Source of the DNA: Leuconostoc palmae
GTDB taxonomy: Bacteria > Bacillota > Bacilli > Lactobacillales > Lactobacillaceae
Reading direction: 5' to 3'
Length of the DNA stretch: 64,000 nt
Assembly (NCBI RefSeq): GCF_019656075.1
Contig: NZ_BPKZ01000001.1
Coordinates: 186,001-250,000 of the forward strand
Numbering within the stretch: the first letter of the stretch is position 1; every line of letters begins with the position of its first letter. Positions 1 through 6,898 of the stretch are shown piece by piece. Below the pieces are notes generated by a model. That model worked only from the letters and a program-made list of their open reading frames with translations, was not told the origin of the DNA and searched no databases. The position numbers and the translations under genes are program-made.

Positions 1-634
1 TCACTTGATCAAGAATAGATAAAGCATCACGCATGCCACCTTCTGCTACATTTGCAATAATACGTAAAGCATCACTATCAAATGTGATCTGCTGGTTTTT
101 TAAAATAGCTTCTAATCTATTTTGTATAGTCTGCCCATTAATACGTTTAAATTCAAATCTTTGTGTGCGAGACAAAATTGTTACTGGAACTTTTTGTGGT
201 TCAGTAGTGGCTAAAATAAATTTTACGTTTGTTGGAGGTTCTTCAAGTGTTTTCAATAGTGCATTGAACGCACTATTTGATAACATATGCACTTCATCAA
301 TAATATATACTTTGAATTTAGATTCAATGGGCGCATAGTCGACATTAGATAAAATATCACGTATGTCCTCAACACGACTATTAGAGGCCGCATCAAATTC
401 AATAATATCAGGTATTTGAGAATCTTCTGTCGCTGGATCAATACCATTAATTTCACGAGCAAAAATTTTAGCGGCTGAAGTTTTCCCTGTCCCTCGCGGT
501 CCTGAAAAGAGATAGGCATGCCCAGTTTGTTCTGTTTCAATAGCATTTTTCAAAGTTTGGGTGATGACTTCTTGACCAACCATATCATCAAAGGTTTTCG
601 GTCTGTACACACGATATAGTGCTTGATATGCCAA
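1..634 (-). CDS. dnaX: DNA polymerase III subunit gamma/tau (5' part; runs off the window)
   Basis: Clamp-loader ATPase of the replicative polymerase; 211 N-terminal residues are visible. The start is a TTG at 632-634, eight bases after GGAGG, giving MAYQALYRVYRPKTF. The Walker A motif GPRGTGKT (residues 45-52), Walker B region IIDEVHML (111-118) and LLKTLEEPP are intact. The segment between KIFAREIN and FDAASN, which normally carries a Cys4 zinc module, has no cysteine and is about 15 residues shorter than in E. coli or B. subtilis DnaX as I recall them. The identity is certain from the motifs; the zinc loss is read directly from the translation. It lies downstream of the SRP RNA gene on the same strand. 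Confidence 0.95.
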   Translation of the reverse strand, partial: MAYQALYRVYRPKTFDDMVGQEVITQTLKNAIETEQTGHAYLFSGPRGTGKTSAAKIFAREINGIDPATEDSQIPDIIEFDAASNSRVEDIRDILSNVDYAPIESKFKVYIIDEVHMLSNSAFNALLKTLEEPPTNVKFILATTEPQKVPVTILSRTQRFEFKRINGQTIQNRLEAILKNQQITFDSDALRIIANVAEGGMRDALSILDQV

Positions 635-667
635 AGTTATCGCCTCCCAATAGAAAATAGTTCACAA

Positions 668-694
668 TAAGTTCAGTATTTTTAACTGAACTTA
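668..694. repeat. 9-bp inverted repeat upstream of dnaX
   Basis: TAAGTTCAG at 668-676 is perfectly repeated in inverted orientation (CTGAACTTA) at 686-694 with a 9-nt spacer. It lies between the SRP RNA terminator and the dnaX start, where a dnaX promoter would be expected. It has no U-tract, so an operator or a leader hairpin is more likely than a terminator. Function unknown. Confidence 0.5.
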
Positions 695-695
695 C

Positions 696-717
696 AAAAA
701 AAGACCGCTAAGCGGCC
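696..717 (-). terminator. Intrinsic terminator of the SRP RNA gene
   Basis: On the minus strand GGCCGC-TTA-GCGGTC (six pairs including one G-U) is followed by seven Ts. It immediately follows the conserved SRP RNA domain. Confidence 0.85.
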
Positions 718-805
718 AAATATGTACACAAGCACAACACCGAACAACCTTAGGGCTGCTACATTCCTGTCCTGACCCGGTTCGAGAGCCGACATTTGCC
801 TGCCT
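716..805 (-). ncRNA. ffs: Signal recognition particle RNA (small, 4.5S type)
   Basis: The minus strand contains GGTCAGGACAGGAATGTAG followed by CAGCCC, the conserved apical SRP RNA domain that binds Ffh (GGUCAGG, GGAA tetraloop, AGCAGCC). The flanks pair: GCAAAU near the 5' end with AUUUG-GC near the 3' end. About 90 nt fits the short form without an Alu domain. The gene lies just upstream of dnaX, a common Firmicutes arrangement. The exact ends are estimated from the promoter and terminator positions. Confidence 0.88.
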
Positions 806-809
806 TATT

Positions 810-838
810 ATTATATCTAATTTTTATATTTTACGCAA
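810..838 (-). promoter_or_regulatory. Promoter of the SRP RNA gene
   Basis: Minus-strand TTGCGT (833-838) and TATAAT (810-815) are separated by 17 bp, predicting a start near 803-804. The -35 box overlaps the last codons of the HD-domain gene. Confidence 0.75.
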
Positions 839-1349
839 ATACTTCTGAAACTTTTTTGACCCATCTTGTGCGCCACTTGAAATAAGTTAAATAAGCTTTT
901 GGGATTAGGTATTCGTTTACAGCAGCAAAATCATCAACTAGTGAAACAATCCAGCTTTCACGATATTTTGGTAGACCAATTGTTGCACCAAACATGTGCT
1001 TAACAATAATATCAGCTTCTTTATCACTAATGTGGGTGATCTTTTGTGCATTAGCTAATGCAATTCTAGGATGAACGTATGCATGAGATCCTTCACTAAA
1101 TTTAGTAACGCGCCAATCATAATAAAACATATCATGAAGTAATCCGGCACGTGCTGTGGCTACTGAGTCCCCACCTACAAATTTAGCAATTTTATAAGAT
1201 TGGTATGACACAGATATCGAGTGACGTAATCTATTTGAAAAGTGATGTTGTGTATACTGCTCTAATTGTTGCACTTCTTGATGTTGTAATAAATCGTTAA
1301 CAATACTTAAATACTCTTGATCGTGTTGCCAAGCGTCGGGATTATACAT
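831..1349 (-). CDS. HD domain protein, putative metal-dependent phosphohydrolase
   Basis: A 172-residue soluble protein. The HD signature is visible as RHSISVSY (His43) and LLHDMFYYDW (His72-Asp73), with further His and Asp residues around positions 93 and 137. HD proteins of this size hydrolyse phosphoesters, often nucleotides, but the substrate cannot be told from sequence. The gene is separated from tadA by about 45 bp, in which a TATAAT suggests its own promoter. Family assignment is confident; function is not. Confidence 0.75.
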   Translation of the reverse strand: MYNPDAWQHDQEYLSIVNDLLQHQEVQQLEQYTQHHFSNRLRHSISVSYQSYKIAKFVGGDSVATARAGLLHDMFYYDWRVTKFSEGSHAYVHPRIALANAQKITHISDKEADIIVKHMFGATIGLPKYRESWIVSLVDDFAAVNEYLIPKAYLTYFKWRTRWVKKVSEVFA

Positions 1350-1396
1350 GTATGTTTTAGCCTCTTTATTAATGCTTTACTACCATTATAATACGT

Positions 1397-1921
1397 TTAT
1401 TCATTTTTAGCTAAATTTTTTTGTAAAGATTTATTTTCTCGGCGCTTTTTCCTAATATTGGCAAAAAAATTTTGTAATAAAACACGACTATCATCATGTC
1501 GTATTTGAGAATGAACTTCGACACGATGATTTAAACGGCTATCGTCCAGCAATCTATAAAGTGATTTTGCTGCACCCGCTTTAACATCATCTGCGGCATA
1601 GTAGACAATTGGGATACGAGAATTAATAATAGCTCCCGAACACATAATACATGGTTCTAAAGTAACAAACAAGGCGACATTTTCTAATCGCCAAGACCCA
1701 AGTAACTGGTTAGCTTTTTCAATAGCCACTAATTCTGCATGCGACGTTGCTAATTGTTCGGCTTCACGATGATTATGCGCACGAGCAATAATTTGATTTT
1801 CTTGGACAATAACAGCCCCTATAGGAACTTCGCCTTCTTCTCCTGCTTGTTTAGCCTCATTCAAAGCCTCTTGCATAAAATAATCAATTTGAGCATCACT
1901 AAATGTCGGTATTTGGTTCAT
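1397..1921 (-). CDS. tadA: tRNA(adenosine-34) deaminase
   Basis: Converts A34 of tRNAs to inosine. The zinc ligands and catalytic glutamate are in SHAELVAIEKA (His61, Glu63) and PCIMC (Cys91, Cys94), and VPIGAVIV is the typical N-terminal strand. I chose the ATG seven bases after GGAGAG; an in-frame GTG two codons earlier abuts that SD and is unlikely. The protein is 174 residues, normal for TadA. It overlaps the end of the upstream methyltransferase gene by 23 bp, so translation is probably coupled. It is relevant to the A34-bearing tRNA-Leu at 29462-29546. Confidence 0.93.
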   Translation of the reverse strand: MNQIPTFSDAQIDYFMQEALNEAKQAGEEGEVPIGAVIVQENQIIARAHNHREAEQLATSHAELVAIEKANQLLGSWRLENVALFVTLEPCIMCSGAIINSRIPIVYYAADDVKAGAAKSLYRLLDDSRLNHRVEVHSQIRHDDSRVLLQNFFANIRKKRRENKSLQKNLAKNE

Positions 1922-2540
1922 AAACACTCTCCAATATGTAATAACCTTTATTTTTATGAATTACTTTTATATTACCAAAAACAGCATGCATATTTTTTTG
2001 TGCTGAAGGAGCGCCTTGCTTTTTTTGCAATACGGCAATTAATTTACCACCGGGAAGTAAGTAGTTTTTCGCTTGTTGAAGCATATCTGTTACAACATGT
2101 TTGCCTGCTCTAATCGGTGGATTGGTAAGAATTAACGCATATTTATCAGTAATATTTTCATAAATATCAGATTTAAAAATATGGGTCAACTGTTCAACAT
2201 GATTTTGTACTGCATTAATTTTAGCTAATTCTAACGCTCGTTCATTGACATCAACCATATCAACTGATCGTTGAAATGCTTTGGCAATTGCTATTCCAAC
2301 AGGCCCATATCCAGAACCTAAATCTAAGATTTTGCCATCAATGATAGTTGTTTTTGATAAAGCATCGAGCATTGTTCTAGTTCCAAAATCAACAGTTGAT
2401 TTTGAAAAAACACCACTATCTGTTTTAAAGTGTAACACTTGATTCAAAAGTTCAAAATCAAAATTTTGATATCGATGTTCTGAATTAGGATTGGCAGTAA
2501 AATACATTTCTCCAGAGGTCTTCTGTTCTTTAGAGTTCAT
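1899..2540 (-). CDS. Class I SAM-dependent methyltransferase, RsmC/YbxB type
   Basis: 213 residues. The SAM-binding motif I is LDLGSGYGPVGIA (about 72-84) and the substrate-base motif is NPPIRAG (140-146), the N-P-P signature of RsmC/RlmG-type guanine-N2 rRNA methyltransferases. The single-domain length and position directly after rplL match B. subtilis ybxB between rplL and rpoB. Likely acts on 16S rRNA, but the exact nucleotide is not inferable. An intrinsic terminator separates it from rplL, so expression may need read-through. Confidence 0.8.
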   Translation of the reverse strand: MNSKEQKTSGEMYFTANPNSEHRYQNFDFELLNQVLHFKTDSGVFSKSTVDFGTRTMLDALSKTTIIDGKILDLGSGYGPVGIAIAKAFQRSVDMVDVNERALELAKINAVQNHVEQLTHIFKSDIYENITDKYALILTNPPIRAGKHVVTDMLQQAKNYLLPGGKLIAVLQKKQGAPSAQKNMHAVFGNIKVIHKNKGYYILESVYEPNTDI

Positions 2541-2567
2541 TACTTGATATCTCCTTAGCTTATGTAC

Positions 2568-2597
2568 AAAAAAAGAAGTACCGGAGTACCTCTTTTA
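2568..2597 (-). terminator. Terminator after rplL
   Basis: On the minus strand AAGAGGTAC-TCCG-GTACTTCTT forms nine pairs (one G-U) and runs into a T-tract. It ends the rplJ-rplL transcript ahead of the methyltransferase gene. Confidence 0.85.
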
Positions 2598-2664
2598 ATA
2601 TGACAACTAATGCTTAAAAATTACAATAGCTATTAAGCATTACTCGAAATTATTAGAACTCAGA

Positions 2665-3030
2665 TTACTTCAAAGTAACTGAAGCACCAGTTTCTTCCAA
2701 GGCTGCCTTCAAGTCGTTAGCAGCTGCTTCGTCAAGACCTTCCTTAACGATTGAAGGTGCGTTGTCAACTAAGTCCTTAGCTTCCTTCAAACCAAGACCT
2801 GTTGCTTCACGAACTGCCTTGATAACCTTAACCTTAGCAGTACCTGCTGAAGTCAATTCTACATCGAAGTCTGTCTTTGCTGCGGCTGCGCCGTCAGCTG
2901 CACCAGCTGCTGCTACAGGAGCTGCTGCTGAAACGTTAAATTCTTCTTCGATTGCTGAAACTAAGTCAGCCAAATCCAAGATTGTTGCATCTTTCAATGA
3001 TGCGATAATCGCGTCTTTATCAAAAGCCAT
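2665..3030 (-). CDS. rplL: Ribosomal protein L7/L12
   Basis: Stalk protein that recruits translation factors. 121 residues starting [15 protein letters not shown], with GGAGG eight bases before the ATG; an in-frame start five codons upstream would include the SD and is rejected. N-terminal dimerisation region, Ala/Gly-rich hinge around residues 35-52 and C-terminal domain with [12 protein letters not shown] are all present. Directly downstream of rplJ as part of the L10 leader-controlled unit. Confidence 0.97.
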   Translation of the reverse strand: MAFDKDAIIASLKDATILDLADLVSAIEEEFNVSAAAPVAAAGAADGAAAAKTDFDVELTSAGTAKVKVIKAVREATGLGLKEAKDLVDNAPSIVKEGLDEAAANDLKAALEETGASVTLK

Positions 3031-3094
3031 GATTAAATCCTCCAAATTTTTTATGTGTGTTTATAAAATAGTTTAATACTTGAAACCAAACTGA

Positions 3095-3640
3095 TTATTC
3101 AGCAGAAGTCGCTTCTTCAACGTTAGTTGCAGCGGCTTCGCCACCTTCTTCTTCCAACTTTTCTTGCAATGCCTTAACAACATATGCAAATGAACGGATT
3201 GGGAATTGGAATTCTGCCAATAATTGGCCAAACAAACCTTCGCGTGATGGCAAAGATGCATACTTGTTAATATCATCAAGGTTAGCAATGTTACCATCAA
3301 CAACGCCACCTTTAATTTCCAAGTGTTCATTTTCATCAGCAAACTTCTTCAAAATACGTGAAGGGGCAATTGCATCTTCACTTGAGAAAGCAACTGCTGA
3401 TGGACCAGCAAAGATATCCTGCAATTCAGCATATCCTGCTTTTTCAGCTGCACGAGTCAAAATCTTGTTCTTAATTACTTCAAGAACAACACCTTCTTGA
3501 CGCAATTGATGACGTAATTCAGTTGATTGAGCAACTGTTAAACCACGCGCATCAACAACAACTGATGATGCTGAGTTTTTAAATTGTTCAGCAATTTCTT
3601 CAACTTTTTGCGCCTTAATTGCAATAGCTTTTTCACTCAT
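3095..3640 (-). CDS. rplJ: Ribosomal protein L10
   Basis: Base of the L7/L12 stalk. 181 residues starting MSEKAIAIKAQKVEEIAEQF after the SD AAGGAAGGAG. The open frame continues 42 codons upstream, but that stretch is the conserved L10 leader RNA rather than protein. The C-terminal tail is Glu/Ala-rich, where L12 dimers bind in this family. Confidence 0.96.
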   Translation of the reverse strand: MSEKAIAIKAQKVEEIAEQFKNSASSVVVDARGLTVAQSTELRHQLRQEGVVLEVIKNKILTRAAEKAGYAELQDIFAGPSAVAFSSEDAIAPSRILKKFADENEHLEIKGGVVDGNIANLDDINKYASLPSREGLFGQLLAEFQFPIRSFAYVVKALQEKLEEEGGEAAATNVEEATSAE

Positions 3641-3654
3641 AGTGTTTTCTCCTT

Positions 3655-3775
3655 CCTTAAATTTTTCTTTTGCAAAAGAAATCCCGTGCGCAAAAGACAC
3701 ACGGGAAAAGTATTTAAACTTCCTCGGCAGGATATTAAGGTAAAATACCACCTGAGTCTTAGGCAAAATGATTTA
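3655..3775 (-). ncRNA. Ribosomal protein L10 leader
   Basis: The transcript between the promoter and rplJ contains GACTCAGGTGGTATTTTACC and ATCCTGCCGAGG, which match the conserved elements of the Firmicutes L10 leader to which the L10-L12 complex binds for feedback control. A second hairpin, CCCGTGTGTC...GCGCACGGG, lies closer to the SD. Boundaries are approximate. Confidence 0.85.
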
Positions 3776-3787
3776 ATTTACTTAAAC

Positions 3788-3816
3788 AGTATAACAGCTT
3801 AAGTCATTAACGTCAA
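3788..3816 (-). promoter_or_regulatory. Promoter of rplJ-rplL
   Basis: Minus-strand TTGACG (3811-3816) and TATACT (3788-3793) with a 17-bp spacer, placing the start just before the L10 leader. Confidence 0.85.
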
Positions 3817-3827
3817 TTAATTTTTAA

Positions 3828-4520
3828 TTATAGCGATGTTACATCTAATGAAACTGATGGACCAAATGTTGAAGAAATTGATACGTGTTGTACATAAGTT
3901 CCTTTAACAGCTGCAGGGCGTGCCTTCAAAACTGTTCCAGCAATTGTCTTAATGTTTTCAGCTAGTTTAGCATCTTCGAAAGATACACGTCCCACTGGTA
4001 CAGCAACGTTACCATCACGATCAGTACGGTATGTCACTTGTCCACCTTTAGCGTCTGAAACAGCCTTAGTTACGTCCATAGTAACTGTTCCAGTCTTAGG
4101 GTTTGGCATCATACCTTTAGGTCCCAAGATACGTGCAACACGTCCAACTTGTGCCATCATATCAGGTGTGGCAATGGCTGTATCAAAGTCCATCCATCCA
4201 CCTTGAATTTGGGCAACTAAGTCAGCTGCACCAACAACATCAGCACCAGCAGCTTCGGCTTCCTTAGCCTTATCACCTTGTGCAAATACGATAACTTTCT
4301 TGTCTTTACCAGTACCGTTTGGCAACACAACAGCTCCACGTAATTGTTGATCTGCTTGACGTGTGTCAACGTTTAACTTGAAAGCAATTTCAATTGATGA
4401 ATCAAAATTAGCGTAATCAATTTCTTTAACTAGTGCAACAGCATCATTTAAACTGTAGTTCTTTTCAGCGTCTACTTTTTCAAATGCTGCAACATACTTC
4501 TTACCATGTTTTTGAGTCAT
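3828..4520 (-). CDS. rplA: Ribosomal protein L1
   Basis: L1 stalk protein and, in many bacteria, translational repressor of its own operon. 230 residues starting [20 protein letters not shown], with the conserved [14 protein letters not shown] segment. Its ATG shares the A of the rplK stop (TAATG), implying coupled translation. Probable effector of the leader structure at 5005-5035. Confidence 0.97.
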   Translation of the reverse strand: MTQKHGKKYVAAFEKVDAEKNYSLNDAVALVKEIDYANFDSSIEIAFKLNVDTRQADQQLRGAVVLPNGTGKDKKVIVFAQGDKAKEAEAAGADVVGAADLVAQIQGGWMDFDTAIATPDMMAQVGRVARILGPKGMMPNPKTGTVTMDVTKAVSDAKGGQVTYRTDRDGNVAVPVGRVSFEDAKLAENIKTIAGTVLKARPAAVKGTYVQHVSISSTFGPSVSLDVTSL

Positions 4521-4984
4521 TATTCTGCGTCCTCCTTGATTGCTGTTCCTTCAACAGTCAAGTCAACACCATCAACAGTAACACCCATTGAACGTGCTGT
4601 ACCTTCGATCATACGCATAGCTGCTGTAATATCGTTAGCATTCAAGTCTGCCATCTTGTTTTCAGCAATTGCACGAATTTGATCCAAAGTGACGTTTCCA
4701 ACCTTCTTAGTGTTAGGTTCACCTGAACCCTTACCAACGATCTTACGTAATTGGTCAGCAGCAGGTGGTGTCTTTGTAACAAATTCAAATGAACGATCAT
4801 CAAAGACAGAAATTTCAACTGGAATAATTGAACCTGCTTGATCTGCTGTACGCGCGTTAAATTCCTTTGTAAATTGCGCGATGTTAATACCTGCTTGACC
4901 CAAAGCCGGACCAACTGGTGGAGCTGGTGTTGCTTTAGCAGCAGCGATTTGTAGTTTAACTACTGTTGTAACTTTTTTAGCCAC
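4520..4984 (-). CDS. rplK: Ribosomal protein L11
   Basis: Binds the GTPase-associated centre of 23S rRNA. The start is a GTG after GAGGAGG (residues [12 protein letters not shown], with V read as fMet), not the upstream in-frame codons that run through the leader. It has 154 residues, about 13 more than the usual 141: the normal end around SMGVTVDG is followed by an acidic tail ending IKEDAE. The core is conventional. Confidence 0.96.
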   Translation of the reverse strand: MAKKVTTVVKLQIAAAKATPAPPVGPALGQAGINIAQFTKEFNARTADQAGSIIPVEISVFDDRSFEFVTKTPPAADQLRKIVGKGSGEPNTKKVGNVTLDQIRAIAENKMADLNANDITAAMRMIEGTARSMGVTVDGVDLTVEGTAIKEDAE

Positions 4985-5004
4985 GATTTTTTCCTCCTCG
5001 TGTT

Positions 5005-5035
5005 GTGGTAGACGCAGCTTTAGTGCTGCTCCCAC
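5005..5035 (-). promoter_or_regulatory. Probable L1-binding leader hairpin before rplK
   Basis: In the minus-strand transcript GUGG (5035-5032) pairs with CCAC (5008-5005) and GCAGC with GCUGC, around an asymmetric internal loop (two bases against five). Two short helices flanking such a loop resemble the L1 target that mimics the 23S L1 site. It lies between promoter and SD of rplK-rplA. The structural call is direct; L1 binding is inference. Confidence 0.6.
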
Positions 5036-5058
5036 GCATGTCTATGACATACCATTCA

Positions 5059-5087
5059 ATTATACACACAAAAATCTATTTATTCAA
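5059..5087 (-). promoter_or_regulatory. Promoter of rplK-rplA
   Basis: Minus-strand TTGAAT (5082-5087), 17-bp spacer, TATAAT (5059-5064). The -35 box lies just outside the end of nusG. Confidence 0.85.
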
Positions 5088-5095
5088 TAGTTTTT

Positions 5096-5716
5096 TTATG
5101 CTTCATCTAGAACTGTGTCAATATCAGCAAAGTCTAGCTCTGTCGGTGTTTCACGACCAAATACCTCAACTGTGGCTTCAAGTGTCTGTTTTTCAACGTC
5201 AACAGCCGTAACTGCGCCTTCCATACCTGAAAATGGCCCTGCTATTATTTTAACCATTTGCCCAACTTCAACATTTAGTTCAACGACTTCTCTGGTAACC
5301 ATACCCATACGCTTCATCAATAAATCTACTTCTTCAGGAAGCAATGAGTTAGGCTTTGACCCAGCACCGTGAGACCCTAAGAAACCAGTGACGCCAGGTG
5401 TGTTACGCACAACATACCAAGCTTCATCAGTCATATTATAGTCATGAGGTGTTGCCATCTCAACTAAAACATATCCGGGAAAATCATTTTCCACAGAAGT
5501 TTTTGCTTCACCATCTTGAATGGTGGTAACTTCTTGTTCAGGCACTAAAATACGAAAGATTTGTTGACTCATACCCATTGTTTGAGTACGAGACTCCAAA
5601 TTTGCTTTAACTTTATGTTCATAACCTGAATAAGTGTGAACCACGAACCATGATTTCTCAATGTCGTCATTAGTTACCTGTGTATTTTCTGAATCATTGT
5701 TATTAATTTCTGACAT
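5096..5716 (-). CDS. nusG: Transcription termination/antitermination factor NusG
   Basis: 206 residues: an acidic, Asn-rich N-terminal extension of about 19 residues, the NGN domain starting KSWFVVHTYSGYEHKVK, then a C-terminal KOW domain (VEVGQMVKIIAGPFSGMEG). Binds RNA polymerase and, through KOW, S10 or other partners. The only usable start is the ATG at 5714-5716, because upstream in-frame codons reach a stop and no start codon lies downstream before the conserved domain. The SD (AAGGAGG) is 39 nt upstream, separated by a perfect palindrome. Follows secE, from which a terminator separates it. Confidence 0.95.
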   Translation of the reverse strand: MSEINNNDSENTQVTNDDIEKSWFVVHTYSGYEHKVKANLESRTQTMGMSQQIFRILVPEQEVTTIQDGEAKTSVENDFPGYVLVEMATPHDYNMTDEAWYVVRNTPGVTGFLGSHGAGSKPNSLLPEEVDLLMKRMGMVTREVVELNVEVGQMVKIIAGPFSGMEGAVTAVDVEKQTLEATVEVFGRETPTELDFADIDTVLDEA

Positions 5717-5728
5717 GTTATTGATGAA

Positions 5729-5752
5729 ATTATCGAATTATAATTCGATAAT
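5729..5752. repeat. Perfect 24-bp palindrome between the SD and start codon of nusG
   Basis: Positions 5729-5752 are self-complementary without mismatch (half-site ATTATCGAATTA). The SD AAGGAGG lies at 5756-5762 and the ATG at 5714-5716. Folded as an RNA hairpin, the palindrome would leave about 15 nt between SD and AUG instead of 39. It could also be a DNA operator. Confidence 0.8.
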
Positions 5753-5776
5753 ATTCCTCCTTAATTTTTGAGATAT

Positions 5777-5804
5777 AAAAAAGAACTCCTTACAGAAGTT
5801 CTTG
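5777..5804 (-). terminator. Intrinsic terminator between secE and nusG
   Basis: Minus-strand AAGAACTTC, loop TGTAAG, GAGTTCTT forms a stem with one bulge followed by six Ts. nusG begins only about 60 bp further, so its expression probably depends on partial read-through. Confidence 0.8.
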
Positions 5805-5844
5805 TCGTTGGTTTAATTATACTATATTTCAGCTGATTGCGCTA

Positions 5845-6018
5845 TTATTTCATAATTGTATTGAAGCCAGTTTGTAACAACCAATCAACACCACCGAGAA
5901 ATACAGCAAAAACAATTGAAACTGTAATAACAGTTACTGTTTCTTTCGAGGCTTGTTCTAGTGACAACCAGGTCACATTTTTCATTTCTGCTGCAACGTT
6001 TTTAAAATATTTAAACAT
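5845..6018 (-). CDS. secE: Preprotein translocase subunit SecE
   Basis: 57 residues, MFKYFKNVAAEMKNVTWLSL at the N terminus, then one hydrophobic segment (about residues 28-50), the single-TM architecture of Gram-positive SecE. The amphipathic KNVTW segment is the conserved SecY-contacting element. The SD AAAGG is nine bases before the ATG. It lies between rpmG and nusG as in most Firmicutes. Confidence 0.93.
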   Translation of the reverse strand: MFKYFKNVAAEMKNVTWLSLEQASKETVTVITVSIVFAVFLGGVDWLLQTGFNTIMK

Positions 6019-6030
6019 AAATTCAAACCT

Positions 6031-6180
6031 TTACTTTGTTTGTTGATGAGGTGTATGTTTCCCACAAAAAGAACAAAACTTTTTGACAGCTAAACGTTCT
6101 GTACGATCTTTAGATAATGTTACCGTATAATTGCGCGAACCACATTCTGTACACGCGAGTGAAACTTTTTGACTAGCCAT
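6031..6180 (-). CDS. rpmG: Ribosomal protein L33, zinc-ribbon (Cys4) type
   Basis: 49 residues starting [20 protein letters not shown], with CTEC and CSFC cysteine pairs, so this copy retains the zinc-binding form. SD GGAG before the ATG. First gene of the rpmG-secE pair. Confidence 0.93.
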   Translation of the reverse strand: MASQKVSLACTECGSRNYTVTLSKDRTERLAVKKFCSFCGKHTPHQQTK

Positions 6181-6232
6181 AATTGTTCTCCATTTAATCC
6201 TTATAATAGAATAACACTTACGTTTTTAAAAC

Positions 6233-6823
6233 TCAATGTTCAGCAACACCATTTAAAATCAGATCAACAAGCTGATACACATGCTCGTCTATACTTTGCC
6301 CCCCATTTAATGCATGAAAATTACCAAATAAAGGTGCCAAACTTGTAATATAAAAGGAGCTTGCTACTCTCGAATCGACATTCCCACGTAACACTAGTGA
6401 AGATTTTTCAAAAAAACTAGCAATAGGCATAATGTAATCATGTCCAAACACTTTGCCTAATTCCTGTTGATTCCTTAGTGACAAACTTTTAAAACTACTA
6501 TGAATCAGTGTAAACACATCACTGGGATGACGATTCACAATCACTCTAGTTAATGCAACAAGTTGGTCAACAGGGCTTTTATAAGATTGATCCAATATAG
6601 ACTGCATGTCACCAAACACTTGATGCCCAACTCTTTTTATGACCTCAACAAACAATTCTTCTTTATCACCAAAATAGTGATATAAAGCTGGTTGTGTCAT
6701 ATTTAGTAGTTTTGAAATTTCTCGCGTTGTGGTTTGATCATAACCATGAGATAAAAACTGTGTGGTCGCAGCTAAAATGATCCTTTCCTTTGTTGCTTCA
6801 CTTGTCTTTGACTTCACTACCAT
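6233..6823 (-). CDS. TetR/AcrR family transcriptional regulator
   Basis: 196 residues from the ATG at 6823. The N-terminal HTH is clear: ATKERIILAATTQFLSHGYD, TTTREISKLLNMTQPALYHY, FGDKEELF. The C-terminal half is a variable ligand domain. The open frame extends 17 codons upstream through a TATAAT that looks like its own promoter, so the longer start is rejected. It follows the YhgE-like gene on the same strand and probably controls it; effector unknown. Confidence 0.85.
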   Translation of the reverse strand: MVVKSKTSEATKERIILAATTQFLSHGYDQTTTREISKLLNMTQPALYHYFGDKEELFVEVIKRVGHQVFGDMQSILDQSYKSPVDQLVALTRVIVNRHPSDVFTLIHSSFKSLSLRNQQELGKVFGHDYIMPIASFFEKSSLVLRGNVDSRVASSFYITSLAPLFGNFHALNGGQSIDEHVYQLVDLILNGVAEH

Positions 6824-6898
6824 TTTTAATATTGCATCCTTTGAGCACTCTAATTTAGTTACATTATAAAACAAATTTCCAAAACTTTTCAGAATTCG

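Noticed and set aside
3641-3766. N-terminal extension of L10 by 42 codons
   Set aside because: The stretch is the conserved L10 leader RNA and the SD sits directly before the internal ATG.
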